DNA of 64,000 nucleotides. Source: Hirsutella rhossiliensis (Eukaryota; Ascomycota; Sordariomycetes; Hypocreales; Ophiocordycipitaceae). The stretch spans positions 1,054,001-1,118,000 of the forward strand of contig NW_025408676.1 of NCBI RefSeq assembly GCF_020360975.1, written 5' to 3'. The notes below the pieces were generated by a model that had not been told where the DNA came from, ran no database searches, and saw nothing but the letters and a program-made list of their open reading frames with translations. Within the stretch, counting starts at the first letter, position 1; the number at the start of each line of letters is the position of its first letter. A program made the translations under genes and the position numbers. Positions 42,031 through 54,534 of this stretch are shown here, piece after piece.

Positions 42031-43834
42031 TCAAAGCGGAATTCCCTCCATCAACTCCAAAGCTCCTTCCCGGCCAACCGTGATGATGATGTCACCCAAG
42101 GTTTTCGTCAGAAACCCAGCTTCGCAGTACGTGAAGTAATACTGCAGCATTGTCAGCGGGGGCGGGGAGGAAGACTGGCGGTCCGGGGCCCGGGGCGCTT
42201 ACCTCCCATTTTCTTCGAAACACCTCGACCGCGTCCTTTGTCATGTCCGGATGCTCCTTGAGAAGAGCGGGCTTTATTTCTCGGTTGAAGTTCTCCTGGA
42301 ACTTCTCGTTCCAAAGCCGCAGCGTCCTCGCATAGTGTCCGCCAATGTTTTCGACGTTTTCGACTATCAGGGTACCCTGCGACTGCTGGCTGATGTGGCT
42401 CAGCAGCTGAGTTGTGGACGGCAGGTACCCGCCGGGGAAGATGTAGTGGTTGATGAAGCTGTGCTACGGTTTAGCCGGGGCTGGGACTCTGTGGCGTCCA
42501 TCTCTGGAACAAACTTACTCCTCGGATCTGGAATATGCCTCGTGGCGACCCTCGGGCATGGTGATGCATTGAAACATGGCGATGCCGCCGCGCTTCTTGA
42601 GCAGCCGATTTACGCACGCAAAGTAGGTGGCTAAGTACTCCTCACCAACGGCTTCGAGCATTTCTATAGAGACAATCTTGTCGTACGGCGTTGATGGGAC
42701 GGGGAGGTTACGATAGTCCATCAGCTTGATCTCTATCCGGTCGCCGAGGCCAGCTGCCTGCACCCGCTCCTCGGCTAGGCTCTTTTGCTCCGCCGAAAGG
42801 GTGAGGCTGGTGACGCGGCATCCCGTCCTTCTGACGGCTTCGATGGCCAAAGAACCCCACCCTGTACCGATTTCAAGGACGTGGTCGGTGGCTTTGATTC
42901 TGGCGCCGTCGATGAAGCGAAGCAGCTTCCTGACCTGGGCATCCTCCAAGGACTCCTCGAGTGTCTCGGAGTGTGGCCGGGTACGCCAGACAGGGCATGA
43001 GTAGGTCATGTCTGGAGACAGAAATGCGGCAAACATGTCGTTGCTGATGTCGTAGTGCGCGGATATGTTGAGCAGAGAATTGGAGAGCGTGTTGGTGGAG
43101 CGAGCCAAGCTGGAGATGGTAGATGAGAAGCTGGATATCCAAGTGGTCCCGTTGTTCATGCGGTCCCTGTTGACAATGAAGAGCTACGTTGCGTGAGCCA
43201 CGGCTTGAAATGAAAAGGGTCGGACTGCGATGACTATGGCGGGGGAACGCCATAGCAAGCGAAAGGGGAGTTGGGAGCGTCTTACTTGGAAGAAGGAGGT
43301 CAAGTCTTGGCACTGGAAGTCGCCCAGCATATACGCCTCAGCGAACCCCATGTCGGCAAAGAGGAAAAGGCGCATCCAAAAGGCTTCATTCTTGACGACA
43401 ACCTCGACTCCGGGGACAGTGGTTGCGCGCCGGGGGAGTCCTGTAACGGCCGGGACATTGCCAAGCTCTCCCGAGAGCCTCTGCCCGAAGACGTGCCTTT
43501 TATCCCCAGGCTCATCGACGAGCAGCAAGGTGCCCGTGTCGATGCGGGCGAGAAGTGAGAGGATGGCAGGCTTGGCCACGGCCAGGGCCGGGCCCCAGGT
43601 CCAGCCACCGAGGGCGCCGCGCAGCATCTCGGCGCCATGGGAGACGGGCTTTGAGAGGGTCGCAGGCAGCGACGGCAAGGAGCTGCTCAAGGGAGACATG
43701 GCACTCGGGAGGGCAAAGGCGCAACTCACGGTGAGAGGGGAGAGGATGGGAGGAAAGCCGGCGTTGGCGTTGAGGCTTGGGGGACAGGGGCGAGAGAGCA
43801 GCGGGAGTAAACCGCCAACTCCATGACGGGTCAA
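42031..43834 (-). CDS. cyclopropane-fatty-acyl-phospholipid synthase-like methyltransferase
   Basis: This SAM-dependent CFA/mycolic-acid-type methyltransferase would modify unsaturated acyl chains. The exons are 43834-43286, 43183-42519, 42458-42203 and 42141-42031, giving 526 residues. A start at 43699 (MSPLSSSLPSLP) gives 481 and looks more likely. Visible features are an N-terminal region ending in GFAEAYMLGDFQCQDLTSFF, the family segment ISAHYDISNDMFAAFLSPDMTYSCP, and the SAM-binding VLEIGTGWGSLAIEAV. The IVSIEMLEAVGEEYLATYF and INHYIFPGGYLPS segments follow. Fungal members of unknown product are common. Bacterial-type origin is a family-level observation, not shown by this sequence alone. 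Confidence 0.88.
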
Positions 43835-44696
43835 GGAGAGACAAGGGCAGGTATCGAATACGTGAGACCCGTTTCACTTGGCCGAGGCATCCGGGTGCAG
43901 CCGACGGCTTGCTCCTCGTGCGCGCAACGTGCCTTGATCCAACCGCCCTTGATCGGTCCCGGAGCTTGGTGACGAGTTGAGCAAGAGGCGGTGGGGAGCT
44001 TGGACCTCGACCGTGTCCGAGAGCGGCGCAGGAGTCTTGATGTCATGGACCCAGAAAAGAGCCGACCGAGGTATGGGAGGGATACATGCGTCGTCTCTCT
44101 TGCAAGCAATTGGGCGACCCATGCAAGGCAGGCAATGCCTGCTCATCGGATGCGTCGCAGAGCATCTATCTGGTGGTGTTGGATTCGTGTAACAGCAGAG
44201 GGGTCCAAAGCGCACCACCCCCTTGCAGCAACGTGCCTGCGTGGCTGACGAGAGTTGGGTCTTGCAGCGGCAAGTCGAAGCACTCGGCGGGGAGTTGCGT
44301 GTATGGGATGGAGTCGGTCGCCGAGCGGAACGTCGGCGCTGATCGCCAAGGGACAATCTGTCGTCCCCGTCGATAGGTTGGTTGTGCCAGATTGCCCAAC
44401 ATCTAGGTATCTATTATGTGGCTGCTGCAGCAAAGGATGACAGCTTTGCTGTATTCGTACTTGCTGTCTGTACAGTAGGTACCTACCTAGCTAGTATAAT
44501 TAGTACCTAGTATAATAGCAGCGGACTTTGGTAATTACGGCACCTCGGACCTTACTAATCCGATTATCCACGCGTGGCAGTCGCGTCTCGCGCGTGGAGC
44601 TCCCCACTGGCACCCAAATAAGTCGCCCTCGCAACAACGTCGCCTTTGTCGCCCACAGCTGCCACACCAAGTCATACCTCACGCACCTTCGCCATC
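43835..44696. other. intergenic (divergent promoter region)
   Basis: It is bounded by the methyltransferase and RNase H2C starts. A short AT-rich stretch with TACCTAGCTAGTATAATTAG-type words lies at about 44470-44525. No gene is supported. Confidence 0.4.
44570..44575. promoter_or_regulatory. ACGCGT (MCB-like) hexamer upstream of RNase H2C
   Basis: It lies within a longer palindrome CCACGCGTGG, 127 bases before the RNase H2C start. Motif only. Confidence 0.45.
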
Positions 44697-45228
44697 ATGC
44701 CGGAGCCAATGCTCGCCGTCGAGGACCACAAGCTCTCCCGCGAGACCAAGGCGGTGCCGAACCTGCTGCCATGCCGCCTTCACCACACCGGCTCTGCTGC
44801 TCCGGTATCCGAGTACTGGACCCCTATTCAAGCTGACGGTATGTGTACACCCCTCGCGCGATACATCAAGGCTCCCCTTGACTCATCTCTGCGCCGCTAC
44901 AGATTCGACGAGCATAGCCTATTTCCGCGGCCGAAAGCTTCGAGGCCGCACTCTCCCTCTCCCCGACGACTACCAAGGGGTCGTGGTGGAGCGCAAGTCC
45001 CAGGAGCAAGCGAACAAACAATCCCATCCTCAAGAGCACGACCAACAAGGCGCCGGCGGTGTGGAAACCGACACCCTGCAAGTCACCACTCGTTTCGACA
45101 AGGTGCTCGTATGGTCTCACGAGGCCTCCACCGATCCTGCAACTGATCCATATGTCAGGGGCATGGATGAATGGCTGCAAGTGGCTGGCAAAGTAAGGAC
45201 GCTCGGTACCGAAAAGGGACAAGACTGA
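44697..45228 (+). CDS. RNH203: ribonuclease H2 non-catalytic subunit C
   Basis: RNase H2C is a structural subunit of RNase H2, which removes ribonucleotides and RNA-DNA hybrids. The exons are 44697-44838 and 44903-45228, giving 155 residues. Family features are NLLPCRLHHTGSAAPVSEYWTP near the N-terminus, IAYFRGRKLRGRTLPLPDDYQGVVV, and the C-terminal WSHEASTDPATDPYVRGMDEWLQVAGKV. The length matches fungal Ylr154c-like subunits. Confidence 0.93.
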
Positions 45229-46307
45229 CTTTTGAAAGATTCATTCGTTTACGGAGCCAGACAAGGCAGCTGTGTCGCCGGACGGAGGGGGACTTGGCGC
45301 AGTCTGATGCGCCTGGTCCATATCCAGGAATAGGACACAGGGCTCTCCTCCCCGGCACAGCTACCGAACACGAACCCACATAGCGAGCATCTTGGATCGG
45401 TCGATGCCGTTTGACGTGAGAAAAAGGCGTCACGCAGCCCAGGCCGCGTCCTAGGACGGAGGCAAGCCGTTTGGACTGTGGATGCGTGCCAAATGCGGCA
45501 ATCAAGCCACCTTCTAAACGATGTCAGAGTGCTCCGCTTCGCCTCGCAGCGCATACTTCAGCGCAACACAAGCATTCACTACCTAGCAAGTCAGGAAAAT
45601 GCTGCTCTCTCGCTCTCGGGGAAACCCTCAATGCTCCTGGTAACGGAAGGCAGGCGGAGGATATTGCGTGCTCAAGAGGAAACGCAAAGCCACGTGCTTT
45701 GCGGAGTCCGCCGCACGGCTTCCTGAGCACAGAGCGAAGCCATACTATCAGCGCTCGCTTCTAGGGACGGACGGAGGCGAGAAGCACGACTTTGGTGCCC
45801 AGGCAGGTGTCTAAACAGGCGAACGTTTTTACCAATGCATGTGTTGTCGGGGTAAATGTGGTTTCTCTAGCTTGGCCCATGTACTCAAAGATTCATCGCC
45901 GGCACTCGTATGGGGTTTTATGTGCTGCACATGCGCGGTGTTGTGGGAGCACCGAATATACGGATACTTGGTACCTCAAGTCCAAGGCCCACTGTTCCAC
46001 GACTCCGAGGTTCAGGCGAATTAGCGCCACGGAAACTCCGCTCTTCCCCGCCCCCTCGTACAATCAATTAATCAATTAAAGTCGCGTCGAAACCGCGTCG
46101 GCGACCGCGCGCATCCAACGCGTTTCTCTCAACTCCGCTCTGCGAATCCGACTCTCTCGCAATCGCAAACTCTCTTCAACTGACTGGTCCAAGGTCGAGT
46201 CTCGATTTACTTCCCCCCCAAACCGCTCCTCCCGTTCATACTCGAGGCTTTCTCCATTGCCACCGGCAGTGTACGCCCTCGCTGCCCCTTTCAGGTCTGG
46301 CCGAGCC
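45229..46307. other. intergenic, promoter side of MCM6
   Basis: About 1.1 kb without a supported gene. It contains an ATCAATTAATCAATTAA stretch near 46064-46080 and the ACGCGT hexamer at 46118. Confidence 0.4.
46118..46123. promoter_or_regulatory. ACGCGT (MCB-like) hexamer upstream of MCM6
   Basis: It lies 185 bases before the MCM6 start. MCM genes are classical G1/S targets of MBF in yeasts; binding here is inferred. Confidence 0.5.
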
Positions 46308-49300
46308 ATGGCTCCCTCCAGCGACACCGGCCACCTCATGTCGGATGCGCCGACGTATGCCGCTGCGCAGAAACGCCTCCCCGGCTTTCCCTCGTCGTCT
46401 TCGGCGCGGCCCCGCGGCCCTCCGTCGGAGAACCTGGGCGCCCCCAGCGATGACGAGGGCGATGGCTTCGCCGACGACCAGGTGCCCCGGAGTTCGCGCG
46501 TCCCGGACGCCTCCAACGTCCCGCGCGTCGAGGACAGAATCGGCTTGCTCGTCCAGGAACACTTTGAGGCCTTTATAGAGAGGTGAGCGCTTGGTTCACC
46601 CTGCACTTGCCTGGCTTTGCTTCTCACGCCCCGTTGTTGATAGCTTTGTCGAGGATCCCCTCTCCTCGGGCGTGCCCACGTCGAGTGCCGTCACCACGGA
46701 CAAGTACTACATTGCCCAGATCAAGGGCATGCGCAACTTCCAGCTCTCCACCTTTTACGTCGACTACAAGCATCTCGCGTCGTGGGAAAACGGCAGCTTG
46801 GCCGACGGCGTCATGCGCCAGTACTATCGCTTCCTCCCCTTTCTCACCGCCGCCCTCCACAGCATGATTGCCAAGTACGAGCCCCAATACTTCCGCGAGC
46901 ACCGTCAGCCCACCGCCTCGACCAACCAGGCAACCTCGGTCGCCAGCCAGTTCGGCTCCGGCAGCCAGAGCGAATCGTCGCACCGCAAGAACGAGCACCA
47001 GCAGACGGACAAGCTCTTCTCAATCGCCTTTTACAACCTCCCGCTCGTTTCCCGCGTGCGCAGCCTGCGCGCCGCCAACATTGGTCAGCTGCTCTCAATC
47101 TCCGGCACCGTGACGAGAACGTCCGAGGTGCGCCCGGAGCTGTCGCTGGCCACCTTTGTCTGCGAGGCTTGCCGGGCCGTCGTCCCCAACGTGGAGCAGA
47201 CTTTCCGCTACACGGAGCCTACCCAGTGTCCCAACAACGTGTGCTCGAACCGCGTCGCCTGGCAGCTGGATATCCGCCACAGCACTTTTGTCGACTGGCA
47301 GAAGGTGCGCATCCAGGAGAACAGCTCCGAGATTCCCACGGGCAGCATGCCGCGGACACTCGACGTCATCCTCCGAGGCGAGATTGTCGATCGTGCCAAG
47401 GCCGGGGAAAAGTGCATCTTCACAGGCGCCCTGATTGTCGTCCCAGACGTTAGCCAGCTCGGCCTGCCGGGCCTGAGGCCGACTGCCGTGCGCGATGACC
47501 GCGGCGCATCCCGCGGCGCCGATGCCGGCGGAAGCGGCGTCACTGGGCTCAAGGCCCTGGGTGTCCGCGATCTCACCTACCGACTGGCCTTTCTCGCCTG
47601 CATGGTGGTCTCGGACACGACGGGATCAGGCCGGTCTGCGGCTAGTGGTGCCGCGGACGTCATCAATGCCCTGACCCAGAACCAAGCCGTCGAGGGGGCC
47701 GAGTCGGTCGAGGAAGCCCAGGCCGCCGTCCTGGCCTCCATGAACCCCTCCGAGATCGAGGATCTGCGGGCCATGGTGCATGGAGACCACATTTACTCGC
47801 GCATGGTGCAGTCCATCGCCCCGACCGTCTACGGCCACGAGGTGGTCAAAAAGGGCCTTCTCCTTCAGCTCATGTCGGGTGTCCACAAGACGACGCCCGA
47901 GGGCATGCAGCTCCGCGGCGACATCAACATCTGCATCGTCGGCGACCCCTCGACTTCCAAATCCCAGTTTCTCAAGTACGTGTGCTCCTTTGCCCCACGC
48001 GCCGTCTACACGAGCGGCAAGGCGTCCTCGGCCGCCGGTCTCACGGCCGCCGTGATCAAGGACGAGGAGACGGGTGAGTTCACAATCGAGGCCGGGGCCC
48101 TCATGCTGGCAGACAACGGCATCTGCGCCATCGACGAGTTCGACAAGATGGACATTGGCGACCAGGTCGCCATCCATGAGGCCATGGAGCAGCAGACAAT
48201 CTCCATCGCAAAGGCCGGCATCCAGGCGACCCTGAACGCGCGCACGAGCATCCTCGCCGCCGCGAATCCCGTCGGGGGCCGCTACAACCGCAAGACGACG
48301 CTGCGGAGCAACATCAACATGTCGGCGCCCATCATGTCGCGCTTCGATCTCTTCTTCGTCGTCCTCGACGAGTGCAACGAGCAAGTCGACCGCCACCTCG
48401 CCGAGCACATTGTCGGCATCCACCAGCTGCGCGACGACGCCATCGAGCCCGAGTTCAGCACCGAGCAGCTGCAGCGGTACATCCGCTTCGCCAGGACCTT
48501 CCGGCCCGAGCTCACCGACGAGGCAAAGGAGGTGCTCGTGGAGAAGTACAAGGACCTGCGGGCCGACGACGCGCAGGGTGGCGTGGGCAAGAACTCGTAC
48601 CGCATTACGGTGCGTCAGCTGGAGAGCATGATTCGCCTGAGCGAGGCCATCGCGAAAGTCAACTGCGTCGAGGAGATTAGCCCGGAGATGGTGGTTGAGG
48701 CGTACGACTTGCTCCGTCAGAGCATCATCTCGGTCGAGCACGACGACGTCGAGATGTACGACGAGGGAGAGGAGCACGACGACAGCGAGGCGCTGCGCCG
48801 TGCCGCCGACGCGGCTTCCGGGGCGGCGCAGCGGGACAGCGATGCGGCCATGGCTGTCGACGGGGGCGAGCAACCCGCCGAGGCCGCCAAGAAGAAGCAG
48901 ACAATCTCGTACGAAAAGTACATCAAGATGGTCAACCTGTTTGTGCAGCGCGTCAACGACGACGAGAGCGGCAGCGGCGACGGGGTCGACGGCGACGTCC
49001 TCGTCAACTGGTACCTCGAACAGCTCGAGGAGGACCTGGACGGCGAGGAGAGCTACCACGCGGAAAAGGCCCTGGCCAACATGGTGCTCAGGAAGATGGT
49101 CAAGGTAATGCTGCCCCCTGACCCTTGAGGAGAGATATCATCGGTGTGCTTTTCCGAGCGAGCACGCGGCTGACGTTTCCCAATCTAGGACAACCTCCTC
49201 ATGGCCCTCAGAGGAGAAGGCCTCGTAGACGGCGCCACGAGCGAGGCCGCCGAGGCCGCCGGCGTCGTCTACGTCATCCACCCCAACTGCGCCGTCGAGG

Positions 49301-49308
49301 AGTTTTGA
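46308..49308 (+). CDS. MCM6: DNA replication licensing factor Mcm6
   Basis: Mcm6 is a subunit of the MCM2-7 replicative helicase. The exons are 46308-46582, 46644-49104 and 49189-49308, giving 951 residues. Mcm6 rather than another MCM is indicated by FQLSTFYVDYKHL, the zinc-finger region CEACRAVVPNVEQTFRYTEP...C....C, and Walker A GDPSTSKSQFLKYV. Walker B is ADNGICAIDEFDKMD and the arginine finger is APIMSRFDLFFVVLDECNEQVD. The C-terminus carries the conserved winged helix ending in VVYVIHPN-type sequence. A second start (46338) is possible. The acidic linker before the C-terminal domain is long. Confidence 0.96.
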
Positions 49309-50604
49309 GCTTGGGGATTTTTTTGTTGTTGTTTTTGGCTGAGGCTCAACGGAACGGGCGTCGTCGTCGCATGTCTTGGCCCAGGCCGGGCAATCAGACG
49401 AACTGGGTTTGCGGGGCGGAGAGAAGGGAGCATGTCGCCTGTGTCGGGATGATACCAACGTGCATTCGATGGAAATGGAAAAGGGAGTATGGAGTTGATG
49501 GGATCTGTAAAGCTCGGTCGGGCCTTGGCAATGATACGGGGTAAACTACAGATGACAAAGACCATGAACACACGCGGCAGTCATGGACAAGACACGACGC
49601 AGCGACTCATCTCCCATTGATTCATGTTGGTCTCGGTGGAAGCTGGCACATGATTTCAAGTGTCGGAGGCTGGCATTGTCCAAGGCCCATGCCGCTTCTC
49701 CAGCATAGACTCGCGCCAACAGCACGGGCTGGGCGGAGAGGACCGCCGTCGCTGGGCTGACAGCCTCGCCCCGACATGACCGTCGCGATAGCACAAAGCA
49801 CCCGCTCCCTCCAACACGGGCTACTTGACAAACCCCCTCCCTGATGCAAACCAACCTCATCCGCGTAGCCCTCGTTGCGTGTTCCCTCCCTGGCGTCCCG
49901 GCCGGGGCCCCCAAGGGGTCAGTACACGAGCACATCCTCACGCTCTCGCAGCTGAACCGCGTCGCCATCGGCGCCAAGTAGAATCAAGGAGTCAATCGTC
50001 AGACCCCGAAGAGGCGATGCAACGAGCCCCTCCTTGCCGTTGCTTCCGCCAAGGAATGCCTCTTGCCGATGTATGATCCACCGCGTCACGAGCATTCAAA
50101 AACTTGAGCGACGAGGAGAAAGACAGGTGACTCCAATGTGCCAAGTTCACAGGGATCCATCAGATACCTGACCTGAGCCATGCTCGCACAGGTCGGGCAA
50201 AAACAACGCGAGCAGCGCCAAGTCGGCTGCAAGAAAACTGAAGAGAAAAAAATCGGTGCAAAAAGGAAAGCGGGCGCATTCAACGAGAAAAGATTCATCA
50301 TGCCGAATGAGTTCCTGCAAAACGCGTCCGCACGCTCCAAACAAGAAATGGTACAACGCTGCCTCTTGCTTCTGCGAGATAAGCAGGTCACCATGCGGCC
50401 GATACGTTACGGATCCGATGCCTCGTCGGCCTGGTTTCCGGCTGCCTAACAAGGGCGCCATGCCTTCCCGGTGGGAGGGTGCTGTCCGATGGGAGGGTTC
50501 TTTGCGACGCATTGCTCCATGTTGCAGAGGAGCAGCTGCGTGATCACGTGAGCAGAGCCGAGTTCTCATCCCCAAGCGCAGCCCATGATGAGCGACATCT
50601 CGAC
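49309..50604. other. intergenic between convergent MCM6 and the disordered-protein gene
   Basis: About 1.3 kb lies between two convergent genes. Only short overlapping ORFs without recognisable features occur, and I see no RNA gene. Confidence 0.4.
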
Positions 50605-53600
50605 CTATGTAGACGGCGAGGTCTGCGCCTTGGGCTGCGCGGGTGCTTGACTCTGCTGTCGGCTCCAACTGTCCGAGCCTCTTCTGCGGTAGTTGCCTCG
50701 CCCGTTTCGACTCGAGTTGCCTGAACCTGAATCTTTCCCCCCCAGACTATTAGAGGGCTCCTTTCGTCCTCCGCGCGACCCGTGGCCCAGGCCGCGATGC
50801 CGGGGTGGGGGCCTCCCATGGCCACCTCGTCCCGTTCGCGTCGCCGAGAAGGGAACCGTCAGCATCTTGGCATCGGTCATTCCCGGGAGGAGGATCTTGA
50901 CCACATTCCCACCGCCAACGACGTCTGCAGCGAAGTAGTATGGCTCCATGGCAGTTGCCTGCACGAGAAACCTCTTTGGGAGGGCCTTGGTTTGCGCCAC
51001 AGCAGGTTGCCAGGCTGCCTCTGGAGCTTTGTGCGGAAACCGAATCTGGGGTAGTGAGCCCATCTCCTGCTCTTCGAAACAGTCTTCAGCCATCGGTTTC
51101 GAGACTGCGTACTTCAGACTTCCCGAAGCATTGGCTGCTGATACGCTGGGCAGGGAAACCGTTGCCGAGTCTTCGTGGACGGGAGGCTCCAGCACGCTCC
51201 TACTGGCAGGATCCACTCCTATATGTCTTTGGGGCAACGGCTTGCTTCCACTGAGGAGGGTGTCAATTTTGTCTTGCCAGGTTCCCCGGGAGGGCTCGCC
51301 TTCCCGGTGGTAAACCGGTGCGCGGTTCGAATGAGCTCGCAGGGCCTCCTTAAACGAGAGACGGCTTGCCCAAGGCACGTTGGCCCGAGTCTGGAGCGGT
51401 TGCGAAGCCATCATGGAGGGTGGAAGCTTTACAACCGGCTGCGGTTTCGGCAGAGAGACATGCGGATGCACCACGTCGCCCTCATAAGCGGGATGTCCCT
51501 CCATGGTGGGCGGCGGCAGGGAGGGCGAGGCTGGGCGTGACGGTTCAGTGGCTGCAGAGCCAGACTCGTGGCGAGCATCTCTGGCGGGGAAGAACCTCGA
51601 AGCACGCGACTGGGCCGGCGCTCCAGGGCCGGCTGGAGGGAGAATCGAGCTGCTCCCGGAACCTATGACGCCAGGATTGGCGGAAGGCGCAGAATCTTCG
51701 ACTGGAGCAGCACCCTTGGCAAGCTTCTCCTGTGGTGTCTTCCAGGGGCCCGGTGGGTGTGACTGAACGTCAACAGTCCCAACAGCTCGCCGTGTACCAT
51801 CTCCAGACAACTGGACAGGCCGCCAAGTGTCCTTGATGGTCGGTTGGGCATCTTCAACCAGGAGCCCTTGCTCAGCAAGTTGACGCTCCCTTCCCGCCCT
51901 TTCGGTTGCTAGAGCGGCGCTTAATTTCTTGTCGCCGTCGACGACGGCGGTGACCCACTTGGTGGCCAGATCGGAGCCTGGGGCTCCATAGCGAGAGCTC
52001 TGAGGGCCGATGGGGTTCGGAGGGTGAGCCTGTCCCTGCGAAGGCACCCGCGTGCTGCTTGGCGGGGCGATGGGAGGCGGGCCCTTGTGATTTTGCGAAG
52101 GCGCCACCGCTGCACCGGGAATGCGACCAAGGTCAGGGTTGAATGTGCCATTGCCAAGCCCTCTGTCGTGGTCGGGAGAGCCCCAGACATTACGTGATGG
52201 AGGTGGTACGCCCGCAGCCCAAGCGGTAAACCTCTCTGGCCGAGGTCCCGGGCCCGACCACAAGTCAGCACGTTTCCCTTCATGCCCGTGGGAAAGACGC
52301 CTTCCAGAGGGTCCAGGGGGGGCGCCCTCCTTCGCAGACACTGATCGTGCCATGGCCCCTTGGCCGTCGCGTAGGCTTTGATCGTTTGCATCTGAGACGG
52401 TTTGGCGTTCTTGGCTGACCGCTTCGCCCGATGCTTGAGCCGACTCGGGTGATTTGCGTTGCTTTATTTGTGTCGGCTTCAGCACTTCGTCCTTGGAGGC
52501 GCCATCTCTCTTGTCACTGGACTTTTCTGGAGGGGGGCCCAGAGCCTCCAGCTTTTTCTGGATGCGCTCCCTCTTCGCTGCTTCCTCGCGCGCTTCCTCC
52601 TCCTGACGCCGTTTCCTGGCAAGTTCTATGCGCTCTCGCATCAGTTTCTTCTGGAATTCAACATCGTCCACGGTCGCATCAACCAGTGGTGGGGGGGTTG
52701 CCTTCGCCTCGGGTGGTAGCGTGCTATTGTTGGGGACTGCGAAGGTCTCTCCGGGGGAGGCTCTGGGTGCCCAGCTTTGGGTGTGTTGTGGTCTAGATGG
52801 CGCTTGGCCGGAGACGGGCGGGTTCCCAGGAGACATGGGAATCTCGGCTGAACCTGCTAAAGATGTTCTTCGTGCGCCGAGCAGTTCGGCGGGAGGCTGC
52901 ACCAGTCCATCGTTGCCCTTGCCGAGGCGCTGCATATAGGAACCACTACCGCCACTAACGTTGGAGGATCCACGCCTCCGTCCAAAGGGGCCATCTTGCG
53001 AGGTGCGATTCGTTTGGAAGGCGCTGGAAGGCTCCGCCGGCTGGTCTGACGGCTGCGGACGATGCAGCAGAGCCGGGTGTTTAGCTTGGGGATCTGAGCG
53101 AATTGAGCCGCGTCGATCAAGCACAGGCTCATAGCGTCCCGAGTGGGAGTTGTAAAGCTCTCTGCTCCCGTGTGACGGCCCGTCCCTCCAGGACGAGCGA
53201 CTGAAGTCATCGGCTGCGATCTCTTTCGGCTGCAGGACCGCGTTTTTGTGTAGATCTTTTGGTGGAGCGCGGGCTGAGTTGGCTGCCTCCGCCAACACCG
53301 GCGATGCTCTATCCACAGGAGGCAACGTCGCCCAGGGTGATTTTGCGGGCGTTGGTGGCACAGGGGGTTTGGCTACCAAGGCCGGCTTGTCCTGGGAGGC
53401 GCTTTTCAAGATGAGCCCCTTGCCAGAAGCAAGGCTGCCAGGCCTTGGCAGCGGCGAGCCTGTCGAGACAGGAGGAGCCGGGGACTTGGGTTTCTCCTGA
53501 CTCTTGCCCTTGGATGTAACAGATCCTTCATCGTCACCGTTTTCCGATATGGCGGCCACCTGTTCGTCAGGGTGTGGGAGCGTGGTCTTTGTGCCGTCGC

Positions 53601-54534
53601 CCCAAGTGATTGCTTCCGGGGCCCAGTCGTCGTCGTCGTCATCTATGTCCGCCCACTTCCCTTGGCCTTGAGCATCGTCTTCATTCAGGCGACTAGCCAT
53701 ATGAATCCCGTACTTCTTCAGCTCCTCATCGGTGAACTTCTTGGGTTCGGGTGCTGGGAAAGTCAGGAGGGGTCAATGCCATCAAGACATGTGGAAGGGT
53801 AGTCTCACGTCGATTTTTGTTCCAAACAACGTTAGGATCAGGGGCCGTTGCTGGCTTCCCACCATTGACGGCCGACGAGGATCGTGGCGCAGAGTCTCGC
53901 GCACCGCTACCCGTCTTTGCAACTAACCGGGGACGCGACACCGAAAGGGTAGCCGATCCAGGGGGCGGAGTGCTGGTGCCCGTGGTGGGCTTGTCGTTGG
54001 CCTTGGAGACCGTGCTGCCGGGGCTTGCCTTGGCGGCCAGGAACGTCTTGTTCACCGAGACGGCCTTGAATGTGGCCGGCTTCTTGACGGAGGAGCCTGT
54101 CCGGCCGTGGCTCTTGTCGCCATCCTTTTGCCTTGCCCAGTCCGTGCGAGAGGCTTCCGTGTCTGATCCTCCGCTTACGCTAACGTCGGCAGAATTGATT
54201 TGATCCTCAACGCTGGTGATGCGTTTGTTTGCGATATCGTCACTGCTGGCAGAGGGGTTGCCGTTTACAGTCGGGGGATCAAGCGCGACATGGTGGGCTC
54301 GGTCGGCCTGTGAGCAAAGAAGTTGGGGTTGATCAGCACCCTTTTTCTTTGTGATTTCTCCAACCTGGACAGTGCATCGCGCAGCGCAGACTTGAGCGGC
54401 CACTGCCGACCATCGAAAAAGCAGCCCCTGCGAGATGGACAAGGGACGGATGATGATCATGGAGGACTCACGGGCTGGGGCTCGGGTGAAGCAGACACAT
54501 GGGCAAGCTTTTCAATGGAGGGCTCCGTTGCCAT
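50605..54534 (-). CDS. large disordered fungal protein of unknown function
   Basis: The exons are 54534-54472, 54307-53809 and 53753-50605, giving 1,236 residues; a Met directly before (54537) is also possible. I do not recognise a named family. The clearest conserved-looking block spans the second intron: PNVVWNKNRPPEPKKFTDEELKKYGI, then MASRLNEDD and the acidic WADIDDDDDDWAPEAITWGDGT. The rest is Ser/Pro/Gly-rich with a short charged coiled coil (FQKKLMRERIELARKRRQEEEAREEAAKRERIQKKLEALG). A second ordered-looking patch near the end is YYFAADVVGGGNVVKILLPGM, and the protein closes with an RGG/Arg-Gly-rich tail. RGG tails commonly bind RNA, so a role in mRNA biology is a guess. Confidence 0.8.

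Noticed and set aside
47626..49059. 477-residue minus-strand ORF opposite MCM6
   Set aside because: It is long, but consists of Val/Leu/Asp-rich shadow sequence antisense to a well-conserved gene.
49825..50543. possible small genes downstream of MCM6
   Set aside because: Several overlapping short ORFs on both strands have none of the coding bias or motifs needed to support any of them.
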